Both the position numbers and the translations under genes were made by a program. Below are positions 7,952-16,049 of a stretch of DNA of 64,000 bases, in pieces. The notes beneath the pieces were generated by a model, which saw only the letters and a program-made list of their open reading frames with translations, had not been told where the DNA came from and searched no databases. The stretch's first letter is position 1, and every line of letters starts with the position of its first letter. Source of the DNA: Methylobacterium sp. Leaf91. Lineage in GTDB: Bacteria > Pseudomonadota > Alphaproteobacteria > Rhizobiales > Beijerinckiaceae. The DNA lies in contig NZ_LMMP01000001.1 of the NCBI RefSeq assembly GCF_001422815.1, forward strand, positions 243,848 through 307,847, read 5' to 3'.

Positions 7952-9409
7952 CTACCGGGCACCCTTGGCGCCAAGGACGGCCGAGACCGTTGCGAGCAGG
8001 ATGTATAAGTCGAGCCAGGGTGACCAGTTGCGGATGTAATAGGTGTCCTGGCTACGCTGGACCCCAAGATCTCCGTCGCTTCTCGACGAAATCTGCCATA
8101 GGCCAGTCAGCCCGGGCGGGACGCTGGTGCGAAGAGTTCGAAAATCGGAATCGAACCCGTCCATGTGATAGGCGGGAAATGGCCTCGGGCCGACGAGGCT
8201 CATATCGCCGCGCACGACATTCCAGAGCTGAGGCAGCTCATCCAGGCTCGTTCGCCGGATGAAGTTCCCGATCTTCGGCAAGATTCGCGGATCATCGGAG
8301 AGTTTGAAGAAGCGCCTCCATTCCTCGCGGGCGGCCGGGCAGGCTTCGAGATGGGCATGCAGCCGGCGCTCGGCGTCGGAATACATGGTCCGCAGCTTCA
8401 AGACCCTGATGGGTCGCCCGTCTCGTCCCACGCGGATCTGGACATAGAACGGGCTGCCGGGATCGAGTACACGGATCGTCGCGGCGAGGATCGCGATCAC
8501 CGGCAGGGCGAGGATCAGGCCGATCCCTCCGAGCGTGCAGTCGATCACCCTCTTGAGGGCCAGGTTTCGCGACCGGTAAAGTTCGCGCCGGATCTCCAGG
8601 CCGATGGCGCTGCCGAGAGGCTGAACCTGGACCCACATGTTCTGCAACTCGTGGATCTGCTGAACCAGGACGGTGCGCGGAGCGGGAAGCTGGCCTGTGC
8701 CTTTCCCATCATACAGGGCAAGGGTCGCGCAGGACGAGAACAGCAAGACCTCCGCGGGCACCGCCGGGCTCTCGTCGATGCCGCCAAGGACGGGCAGTCC
8801 CTCCGTCCGGATCGACTCCTGTCCAGGCTCGACGAGGAAGCCCACCGGACGGAACCCCAATTCCGGCTGGGCGAGAAGCGTATTGGCCAGATCGCGTCCG
8901 GCAGTGTCGGCCCCCACGATCACGGTGAGAGCCCCCCAAAGCTTCCAGCGGATCAGTGCGCTCCTCAGCGCGGATTCACCATAGAACCCGATCACGATGA
9001 GGAGCGCCGACACCACCGCGATATCGGCGACGCCACGCGCGGATGTCCCGAGAGCGCTTGCGACCAGCAGGCAGCCGATCGCGTAGATTCCGATACCGAG
9101 AACGCGTAGCCGGAACCGCTCCGGCGGGCTCGGCCCGTAGCTGGAATAGAGCCCGAACGCCGCCAGGACGAACACAAGAGCAACCGGGGGAATCGGCACC
9201 GGGGTAGACGATCCAAGCCAATGCTCGGCAGGTAGCCAGCCGGTGATCAGTTGGGGAAACAGACCGGCCAATCCGGAAAAGAACAGGTCGCCTCCGACCA
9301 GAACGGCGGTGACGATTGCCCGCCGCCGTCCCGGCCGGAGTTCTGCTCGCACCGGCACGGTACGCTCGACCGTAGGGCCCACGAGAACGATGCTGTCGGT
9401 GGTGCTCAT
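7952..9409 (-). CDS. Undecaprenyl-phosphate sugar-1-phosphate transferase (WbaP/ExoY type)
   Basis: The 485-residue membrane enzyme starts repeat-unit assembly by moving a sugar-1-phosphate onto undecaprenyl phosphate. The N-terminal half has about four membrane helices (residues 35-155) and a soluble nucleotide-binding-like domain. The C-terminal half is the bacterial sugar transferase domain with KRVIDCTLG, LKLRTM, the SLDELPQLWNV segment carrying the Asp-Glu pair, and SLVGPRP. The ATG at 9409 was chosen; upstream extensions are shadow sequence. The sugar is not predictable from sequence. Confidence 0.9.
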   Translation of the reverse strand: MSTTDSIVLVGPTVERTVPVRAELRPGRRRAIVTAVLVGGDLFFSGLAGLFPQLITGWLPAEHWLGSSTPVPIPPVALVFVLAAFGLYSSYGPSPPERFRLRVLGIGIYAIGCLLVASALGTSARGVADIAVVSALLIVIGFYGESALRSALIRWKLWGALTVIVGADTAGRDLANTLLAQPELGFRPVGFLVEPGQESIRTEGLPVLGGIDESPAVPAEVLLFSSCATLALYDGKGTGQLPAPRTVLVQQIHELQNMWVQVQPLGSAIGLEIRRELYRSRNLALKRVIDCTLGGIGLILALPVIAILAATIRVLDPGSPFYVQIRVGRDGRPIRVLKLRTMYSDAERRLHAHLEACPAAREEWRRFFKLSDDPRILPKIGNFIRRTSLDELPQLWNVVRGDMSLVGPRPFPAYHMDGFDSDFRTLRTSVPPGLTGLWQISSRSDGDLGVQRSQDTYYIRNWSPWLDLYILLATVSAVLGAKGAR

Positions 9410-9513
9410 GGGAAGCCATTCCGGAAGCGCGAGGCCATGCTGGCCTTGGAACGAGAGGAGGCGGGACACCGTCGCGACTAGGCTAAAAACCCGGCACGGC
9501 GCAGGAGCAGGCA

Positions 9514-10443
9514 TCACCCGGGACGATGAGGCGCCGGTGAGGCTCCCCCCCGGAAGCGAGCAGCGAACCAGCGCCTCAAAAGTTGGCCGGCGGCCAGCAG
9601 AAGAAACAGGGGTACGATCTTCATGTAGCGGGCGAAGAGCCGCCTCGGTTCGGTAACGAGACGAAACAGCCATTCGAGGCCCCGCTTCTGCATCCAGACC
9701 GGGGCCTGGCGCTTGGTGCCTGCCAGGAAATCGAAGGCGGCGCCGACGCCGATCATCACCGGCGCATCGATGCGCCCAAGATGCGAGACCATCCAGTTTT
9801 CCTGCTTGGGCGTGCTGAGGCCGACCCAGACGATGTCGGGCTGCGAGGCATTGATCTGCGCCACCACTGCCTCGTCCTCCTCCCGCGAAAGACTGCGAAA
9901 GGGAGGGCAGCACGTTCCGACCACGGACAACCCCGGATGCGCGTCCTGAAGGCGTGCGCTCAGCGCCTCGGCCACGCCGGGCGCTCCGCCATAGTAGAAA
10001 TGTCGATAGCCGCGCGCCGGAGAAAGGCCCGTGAGGGCACGCATCAGGTCGGGGCCGTAGACTCGCTCGGTCGCCTTGTGGCCCAGCAAGCGCGACATCC
10101 AGACGAGCGGCATGCCATCCGGCGTGACGAGATCCGCCGCGTTGTGGATGGCAAGCAATCGCGGATCGCTCCGGCTCTCGATCACCCCATGGGCGCCGGT
10201 GATGCAGACGTAATGCGGCGTCCGCGAGCGGACGAAGGCATCGATGGCAGCGAGGGCATCCGCGAAGGTGATCGCGCTGACCTTAAGGCCGAGAACCTCG
10301 GCGCGGGGCAACTCCCGGTGCTCCACCGCGGCCGGCGATGCTCCCCCCATCGCCTCGACCGCGTAGTGCAGGTGAGTCGCTGGGAGCACGGATCGCGCCC
10401 AGCGATTCAGGTCGGCGCCGGTCGGCGAGAGATCGTCGGTCAT
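9514..10443 (-). CDS. WecG/TagA/CpsF family glycosyltransferase (GT26)
   Basis: The roughly 309-residue protein has GT26 features: HYVCITGAHGVIE, DGMPLVWMSRLLG, and WVGLSTPKQE near the end of the domain, plus a basic C-terminal tail that may contact the membrane. It would add the second sugar to the lipid-linked primer. Its ATG overlaps the stop of the UDP-xylose synthase gene by one base (TGATG), indicating translational coupling. A GTG immediately upstream is an alternative start. Confidence 0.9.
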   Translation of the reverse strand: MTDDLSPTGADLNRWARSVLPATHLHYAVEAMGGASPAAVEHRELPRAEVLGLKVSAITFADALAAIDAFVRSRTPHYVCITGAHGVIESRSDPRLLAIHNAADLVTPDGMPLVWMSRLLGHKATERVYGPDLMRALTGLSPARGYRHFYYGGAPGVAEALSARLQDAHPGLSVVGTCCPPFRSLSREEDEAVVAQINASQPDIVWVGLSTPKQENWMVSHLGRIDAPVMIGVGAAFDFLAGTKRQAPVWMQKRGLEWLFRLVTEPRRLFARYMKIVPLFLLLAAGQLLRRWFAARFRGGASPAPHRPG

Positions 10444-11444
10444 CACACGGCCTGCGTCAGGGGTTCAGAACGGGCCAATTCGCGCAGAGCGTGAATCGGC
10501 GAACCTTTCTGGATGAGCCTCGCTTCGAAATACGCGATGGTCCGCACCAGACCGGTGTCGAGATCGACACGCGGCGACCATCTCAGCTTCTCGCGGGCGC
10601 GGGAGATGTCGGGGCAACGCCGTTTCGGGTCGTCCTGCGGCAAGGGTCGGCATTCGATGGTCGAGCGCGAATTGCACAGCTGTACAATGCGTTCGGCCAG
10701 AGCGAGGACGTTGATCTCGGAAGGGTTGCCGAGATTGACCGCGTCGCCGGGCTCCTCATCCACCGCCATCAGCCGGAGCAAGCCTTCGACGAGATCGTCC
10801 ACGTAGCAGAACGAGCGCGTCTGGGATCCGTCGCCGTAGATCGTGATCGGCTGATGCGTCAGTGCTTGGACAATGAAGTTCGAGATGACCCGACCATCCT
10901 GCGGATGCATGTTCGGTCCGTAAGTGTTGAAGATTCTCGCGACGCGCACCGACATCCGGTGCTGCCGCCGGTAATCGTGGAACAGCGTCTCGGCGCAGCG
11001 TTTGCCCTCGTCGTAACAAGCCCGCGGCCCGACGATGCTGACATGGCCGCAATAGCCCTCGGGCTGCGGATGAACGTCCGGATCGCCATACACCTCGCTG
11101 GTCGAGGCCTGGAGGATGCGAGCATGGAGGCGCTTGGACAGGCCAAGCATGTTGATCGCACCCATCACGCTGGTCTTCGTCGTCTGAACGGGGTCACGCT
11201 GATAGTGAACCGGAGAAGCCGGACAGGCGAGATTGTAGATCTCGTCGACCTCCACATAGAGCGGGAACGTCACGTCATGGCGAAGGAGCTCGAAGGATTG
11301 ATGCGTGAGCAGTTTATCCAGGTTCGAGCGCGCACCTGTCAGGAAATTATCGACGCAGAGAACTTCATTTCCCTGTTTGATCAGCCTTCCACAGAGATGA
11401 GACCCTATGAACCCGGCCCCACCCGTTACGAGGATGCGCTTCAT
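10443..11444 (-). CDS. UDP-glucuronate decarboxylase / UDP-xylose synthase-like SDR
   Basis: The 333-residue enzyme has the NAD-binding motif GGAGFIGSH at residues 8-16, the STSEVYG catalytic Ser region and Y-D-E-G-K as the Tyr/Lys pair. The substrate loops [12 protein letters not shown] and [10 protein letters not shown] are characteristic of UDP-xylose synthases, which make UDP-xylose from UDP-glucuronate. A UDP-glucose dehydrogenase in the same island (39164) would supply that substrate. It is first in a two-gene unit with the GT26 gene. Confidence 0.88.
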   Translation of the reverse strand: MKRILVTGGAGFIGSHLCGRLIKQGNEVLCVDNFLTGARSNLDKLLTHQSFELLRHDVTFPLYVEVDEIYNLACPASPVHYQRDPVQTTKTSVMGAINMLGLSKRLHARILQASTSEVYGDPDVHPQPEGYCGHVSIVGPRACYDEGKRCAETLFHDYRRQHRMSVRVARIFNTYGPNMHPQDGRVISNFIVQALTHQPITIYGDGSQTRSFCYVDDLVEGLLRLMAVDEEPGDAVNLGNPSEINVLALAERIVQLCNSRSTIECRPLPQDDPKRRCPDISRAREKLRWSPRVDLDTGLVRTIAYFEARLIQKGSPIHALRELARSEPLTQAV

Positions 11445-11839
11445 TGTCGGTGCCCCTCCGGCTCATTCCCTGGACTGACGACGGTCTCGTCCGGGCGTTG
11501 AATGAGCGTTCCGTCGGTGATCTCGCCCTACCGCTCCCTTGCCGGGAACTCGGAGCGTTGTTGAACCATGGCGGGCAATGACCGTTGACTACAAGTGGCG
11601 CATCCGGTGCATTTGACAATCACATGCCCCGAATAAGGAATAGTACTATCGAATAATCGTGCGAAATGGATTAGGAATAACTGTTTTTCCTTCACATAAA
11701 TACGTATTTTCGAAAGGATTACCTCGTCGTAGAACCCAGCTTGTCCGAAAGGCGATGCCGAAGCTCGAATTCCCGACGTTTAGAATATCGGCGAACGTGC
11801 GGGATGGGCCTCACGAGACGAGCGGTCGGTTGATCCAGG
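11445..11839. other. AT-rich divergent promoter region
   Basis: This separates the UDP-xylose synthase gene (minus) from the export protein gene (plus). It is much richer in A+T than its surroundings, especially 11600-11720. A TTGACA lies at 11613-11618 on the plus strand, without a convincing -10 at standard spacing. A small palindrome TAGTACTA is near 11641. Regulatory binding is likely but no specific factor can be named. Confidence 0.4.
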
Positions 11840-13108
11840 ATGAAACAGCATCAGCGGACGCGCTCCGGGCGCGTATCCCATCGCATCGCAGCGCTTGTCC
11901 TATGGGTCGCCCTCGGCGGGGCGGCGCTGGCCCAGGATTCGACCTATCGCCTGGCGCCCGGCGACCGGGTCGGGTTATCGGTCTATGGGCAGGCCGAACT
12001 GTCGGGCGAGTTCGTGGTCAATGGCAGCGGCGCTCTGTTCCTACCCCTGGTGGGTGAAGTCTCCGTGTCCGCCATGACCTTGCCGGAGGCGCAGAAGCAG
12101 ATCGTCAGCCATCTGGCCGACGGCTTTCTGCAGCAGCCGGTGGTGAGCCTGCGCATCACCGAGATGCGGCCGATCTACCTCCTCGGCGACGTGCGCGTGG
12201 CGGGGAGCTATCCCTTCCGCTACGGCGCCTCGGTCCTCAGCGGCATCGCCCTGGCCGGCGGCTTCGCCTTGCCCGAACAGGCGCAGATCGCCCAACGCAC
12301 GGAGTTCCTCAGCTCCGACGAGCGCGTCCGTGTGCTGGAGGCGACCCAGCGCCTATTGATGCTCCGGCGCGAGAGGCTGGAGGCGCAACGACACGACCGG
12401 GAGGACTTCACGCCACCGCGCAGCAGCAGGCACGACGAGGGCTTCTCCCGCCTGCTTGCGGAGGAACGCGGGATCCTGAAGGCGCAGCGGAGTGCGTTCG
12501 TGCAATCCGCGGAGATGCTGCGAGCGCAGAAACCGCGGATCGAGGCCGAGATCGGCGGCGTCGAGGCGCAACGGAAGGCAGAAGAAACCCAACTCCGGCT
12601 GATTCAGTCCCATCTCGAAGATTACGAGAAACTCATCAGCAATGGCTTGGCACGACGATACCAAGGCATCGAGCTGCAGCGGGAGGAGGCCCGGAACAAG
12701 GGTACGATCGCTCGGCTGAACTCCGAACTCGCCCGGCTCGACCTGGCGATCGGTGATCTCGGACTCAGGGTGCAGGAACTCACCGACACCTATCATCGCC
12801 GAATCCTCACCGAGTTGCAGGACGTCACCACGCGCCTGACCGAAGTAGAGATGCAGCTGCCCAGCGCCCGCGAGATCCGGGAGGCGCGCCTCCAATCCGG
12901 CGGCACGCTCGGTGCCGCCAGCCCCGGCGCCCCGGCGCGAAAGGTCTTCATCACGCGAACCGTAGGAGAGCGGACGGAAACCTTCGAGGCCGATGAGCGG
13001 GCGCTCCTCCAGCCAGGCGACATCATCGATGTGCGTCGCGAGCCGCCGACGGCATCGATCAGGACGAGCCTTGTCCTACCCGAACCGGGCGCCCTCCCCC
13101 CGCGCTGA
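11840..13108 (+). CDS. Polysaccharide export protein, Wza/ExoF-like (OPX) with coiled coil
   Basis: The 422-residue protein has an N-terminal signal peptide ending near LAQ at residue 32 without a lipobox Cys, so it is probably not a lipoprotein. The polysaccharide export domain follows (YRLAPGDRVGLSVYGQ, then VNGSGALFLPLVGEV), then a SLBB-type strand region (YLLGDVRVAGSYPF). Residues about 165-350 form a long Glu/Arg-rich coiled coil, as in ExoF-type members. It would span the periplasm or outer membrane for polymer export, working with the ExoP/Wzc-like protein at 16050. Confidence 0.87.
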   Translation: MKQHQRTRSGRVSHRIAALVLWVALGGAALAQDSTYRLAPGDRVGLSVYGQAELSGEFVVNGSGALFLPLVGEVSVSAMTLPEAQKQIVSHLADGFLQQPVVSLRITEMRPIYLLGDVRVAGSYPFRYGASVLSGIALAGGFALPEQAQIAQRTEFLSSDERVRVLEATQRLLMLRRERLEAQRHDREDFTPPRSSRHDEGFSRLLAEERGILKAQRSAFVQSAEMLRAQKPRIEAEIGGVEAQRKAEETQLRLIQSHLEDYEKLISNGLARRYQGIELQREEARNKGTIARLNSELARLDLAIGDLGLRVQELTDTYHRRILTELQDVTTRLTEVEMQLPSAREIREARLQSGGTLGAASPGAPARKVFITRTVGERTETFEADERALLQPGDIIDVRREPPTASIRTSLVLPEPGALPPR

Positions 13109-13442
13109 TCCAAGACGCAGACTCTTCCCAGCGAAGACCGGCTCGCCCCGGATGCCGCTGGCTCGTCGATGCCGAGACGGCGATCCGCCAACTGCTTACT
13201 GAACCCACATCGGCACAGGCTGGCACCGGACACTTCCTCGGACGTATCGGTATCGCAGCTTCACCTCGACACCCGAACTGCTCAGACACGCGGCGCACCT
13301 GCAAACACATTGAAAGAGATTGCTCTATTACAGAAATTATAGTACTTAATATTGCATTATTGTACTGGAATTTTATTCATTACCCTGCAGAATACTAGCT
13401 CCCGCCTACGCGGATTTCGATTTCCTTGAAAGTACAGGCGAG
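13109..13442. other. Intergenic region upstream of the Crp-type regulator
   Basis: The last 130 bases before the regulator gene are strongly AT-rich. An interrupted inverted repeat, AGTAC at about 13349 and GTACT about 20 bases later, could be an operator. No coding ORF is convincing. Confidence 0.3.
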
Positions 13443-13463
13443 ATGCTTGGCGGAGCGTCATTG

Positions 13464-14192
13464 ATGAACTCACGACTCCAGCCACTCCAGGCACCATTGG
13501 TCGAGAACCGTCTCCTGCGGGCGCTTCCCATCGAGGTCTTCAACCAGATGCTGCCGCAGTTGGAGGAGGTGGCTCTGGTCGTCGGCGAGCGGATCGTCAT
13601 CGCCAACGAACCCATCCCGCACGCCTATTTCATCGAAAGCGGATTAGCGTCCGTGACCATGGCCATCGCCGAACGCGGCACCGTGGAGATCGCCGTCGTC
13701 GGGCGCGACGGCATGGTCAGCACCGCCCTGGTGCTTGGCATCGAGCATACGCCGCTCACCGTGGAGGTCCGCGTGGCGGGCCGGGCCCTGCGGATCGGCG
13801 CGGGCGCCCTGCGCCAAGCGATGGCCCAGAGCAGTGCTCTGCGTGATATCCTTCTGCGCTACGTCCAGGTCGTCATCCTCTGGACCAGCCAGATGGCGCT
13901 GGCCAACCGTCACCATTCGGTGGAGGAACGCCTGGCGCTCTGCCTCCTCCTGGCTAGCGACAGGCTCGATGAGGGCCGCGTGGTCATGACTCACGAGATG
14001 CTGGCGCTGATGCTCGGCATGCACCGCCCGCGTGTCACCGTCGCCCTGCACGAACTGGAGCGCACGCGCATGATCGTGATGCGGCGCGGGCAGATCACGA
14101 TCCGTGACCGGCTCAAGCTCGTCGAACTGGCCGGAGACAGCTATGGTCTCGCCGAGGCCGAGTACGAACGGCTGATCGGCCCCTTCATCTGA
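13464..14192 (+). CDS. Crp/Fnr-family transcriptional regulator
   Basis: The product (242 residues from the ATG at 13464; 249 from 13443) has an N-terminal cyclic-nucleotide-binding-type beta barrel (VGERIVIANEPIPHAYFIESG, shortened here by family convention) and a C-terminal winged helix with MLALMLGMHRPRVTVAL as the recognition region. No Cys cluster for an Fe-S centre is present, so it is not an FNR oxygen sensor. It lies between polysaccharide export and flippase genes and may control them. This subfamily is common in Methylobacterium-like genomes near envelope genes. Confidence 0.88.
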   Translation: MNSRLQPLQAPLVENRLLRALPIEVFNQMLPQLEEVALVVGERIVIANEPIPHAYFIESGLASVTMAIAERGTVEIAVVGRDGMVSTALVLGIEHTPLTVEVRVAGRALRIGAGALRQAMAQSSALRDILLRYVQVVILWTSQMALANRHHSVEERLALCLLLASDRLDEGRVVMTHEMLALMLGMHRPRVTVALHELERTRMIVMRRGQITIRDRLKLVELAGDSYGLAEAEYERLIGPFI

Positions 14193-14509
14193 GACCAGAC
14201 GGAGGTGATGGGAACTCATCACCCTCTGCCCGTGCGACGGCGGGTGCCCGCCGAACGCGCCGAGGCCAAGCATCGGACGGAACCAGCGCCGATTGACCTG
14301 ACGGCGCGTTGGGTCTGCATGTCAAAAGCGCCGATGCGCGCAGTGGTCTCGAAGGGCGCCGGACGATCAGGCTCTCGGATGGGAGTGACCCACCTCGCGC
14401 GTCGGCCGGATGGAAGTCCTCGCAAAAGCTGGTCGGACAGGTACGGCGAGGCCCTGCGGCACCGGCGGACGCACTCGTCCGCCGGTGCCGGATTCGGCGT
14501 GAGCGCCGA
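14193..14509. other. Convergent intergenic region
   Basis: This lies between the Crp-type regulator gene (plus) and the flippase gene (minus). Apart from the hairpin at 14458-14489, no gene or conserved element is seen. Confidence 0.4.
14458..14489. terminator. Perfect 14-bp hairpin, terminator-like
   Basis: Arms 14458-14471 and 14476-14489 are perfectly complementary and GC-rich, with a 4-base loop. The position between two converging genes fits a bidirectional terminator. There is no U-tract on either side, so intrinsic termination is uncertain. Confidence 0.55.
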
Positions 14510-15877
14510 TCAGGTCTGCCTCAGTTTCGAGGCCGGCAGCGCAGCCACGCGTGACGCCACGGCGTTGCCTATGGCCTCACCCGGATCGTCCGCGGAGCGG
14601 GCCGGGACGGCCTGGTCCCGCACCCGGCCGGAGGAAGCGTCGGCGGTGTCAGTGGCGATCATCCTGGTGAAGAGGAGGTGAAGCACGACGAGGCGGACGG
14701 CGTTGGCGAGGCAGAGGGCGATGCAGGCTCCGTTCAGGCCGAACCCGATGATGAGCGGGATGGCGATCGGGATCGTCGCCACGGCCCCGGCCGCGTTCAC
14801 GATCAGGGCCTGTTTGGCTTGCGAGACGCCGTGGAAATAGGCGCACACGATGTCCGTCACGAACGCGGCGAGGGCCGCGATAGCAAGGAGCCGGACCGGG
14901 GTCGCGATGTCCGCATAGGGCGAGTGGGCGCCGTAGATGAGGCCCAGCACCTCGTGGGGGAATGCCACGATGGCCGCCAGAAACACGATCACGATGGGCA
15001 TCCCCGATAGAGCGAGGGGGTGGGTGGCGCGCCATGCCTCCGCCTTTCCCCCGGCATGCGCCCGTGAGGAGACCTGAAGGATGACGTTGCCGAGCCCAAT
15101 CATGAGCGGGTTGAGCAGGTTGACGATGTTGAAGCCGGCCTGGAGTAGCGCCGGCAGAGCGGCCCCGGACAGGGCGGCCAGGAACCAGAACAGGAACTGG
15201 ACCCGCAGGGCGGCGCAGAGGTTGTTCGCCAGCGCCCATCCGCCGAGGCGCCAGAATTCCAGGGCGACGGTCCGGATGCGGGTCATCGCATGCCGGCGCA
15301 GGGAGAACCCCACTTGTATCCCCTGGAGGACGGCCGCCGCCGCCGATGTGACGGTCATGGCATAGAGGGCGGTCTCCAGGGTCAGGTCACCCCGGAGCGC
15401 GAGCCAGAGGGCGATCAGGATCTGCCCCATATAGCTGACGATCTCGCCGGGGACGGCGGCTCCGAAGCGCAGTTCCACGAACAGGTAGCGCCGGAACGCC
15501 TCCTGCACCTGCCAGACCAAGAAGTAGACGAGCAGAGCCGCGATGAGATCCGGCCGGCCGATGAGGAAGGCCGTGACGGCCAGGACGAGACCGGCCGGAA
15601 CGCACAGGCCGACGAGAAGGATGAAGCTCACGCTCATCAGTTCGCCGATGCGGTCCCTGTCCGCGGGATCGGCCAGGACCGACATCGGATAGAACAGCAC
15701 CGACGCCATGACGGTGTAGAGGATCATCAGGATCCCGAAGAGCAGCGCGAAGGCACCGTATTCCTGCGGCGGCAATGTCCGCGCGAGGGCGATCGTGAAC
15801 AGGAAGTTGCCGAGGCTCGCGACGCCTTGATCGATCAGGGGCCAGGCGATCCGTGCAGCCCGCACTCTAGCGAGCAC
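14510..15877 (-). CDS. Lipopolysaccharide/exopolysaccharide flippase (Wzx-like, MOP superfamily)
   Basis: The 455-residue protein is nearly all hydrophobic, with about 12 predicted membrane helices, the first at residues 8-30 (WPLIDQGVASLGNFLF). This matches Wzx/RfbX proteins that flip lipid-linked repeat units to the periplasm. The GTG at 15877 is preferred because a GGTGGAG sequence lies just upstream; a GTG at 15946 adds an Arg/Pro-rich leader lacking a ribosome site. It follows the co-polymerase gene on the same strand, and together with the O-antigen ligase/polymerase at 43859 supports a Wzy-dependent pathway. Confidence 0.85.
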   Translation of the reverse strand: MLARVRAARIAWPLIDQGVASLGNFLFTIALARTLPPQEYGAFALLFGILMILYTVMASVLFYPMSVLADPADRDRIGELMSVSFILLVGLCVPAGLVLAVTAFLIGRPDLIAALLVYFLVWQVQEAFRRYLFVELRFGAAVPGEIVSYMGQILIALWLALRGDLTLETALYAMTVTSAAAAVLQGIQVGFSLRRHAMTRIRTVALEFWRLGGWALANNLCAALRVQFLFWFLAALSGAALPALLQAGFNIVNLLNPLMIGLGNVILQVSSRAHAGGKAEAWRATHPLALSGMPIVIVFLAAIVAFPHEVLGLIYGAHSPYADIATPVRLLAIAALAAFVTDIVCAYFHGVSQAKQALIVNAAGAVATIPIAIPLIIGFGLNGACIALCLANAVRLVVLHLLFTRMIATDTADASSGRVRDQAVPARSADDPGEAIGNAVASRVAALPASKLRQT

Positions 15878-16049
15878 CGGCCGGCTCCACCGCCGACGGC
15901 GTCGGGCAGGCCACGGCCGCGCGGGACAGCGGCGCGCCGCCTCCACCGACAGGCGTGAACACGATGATGATCGAAGCCATGATCGACATCCGCTGGATGG
16001 CCGCCGAGAAGAAGTCGTGCAGAAAGGGAACGGGCCCGTTGGGCCGGTC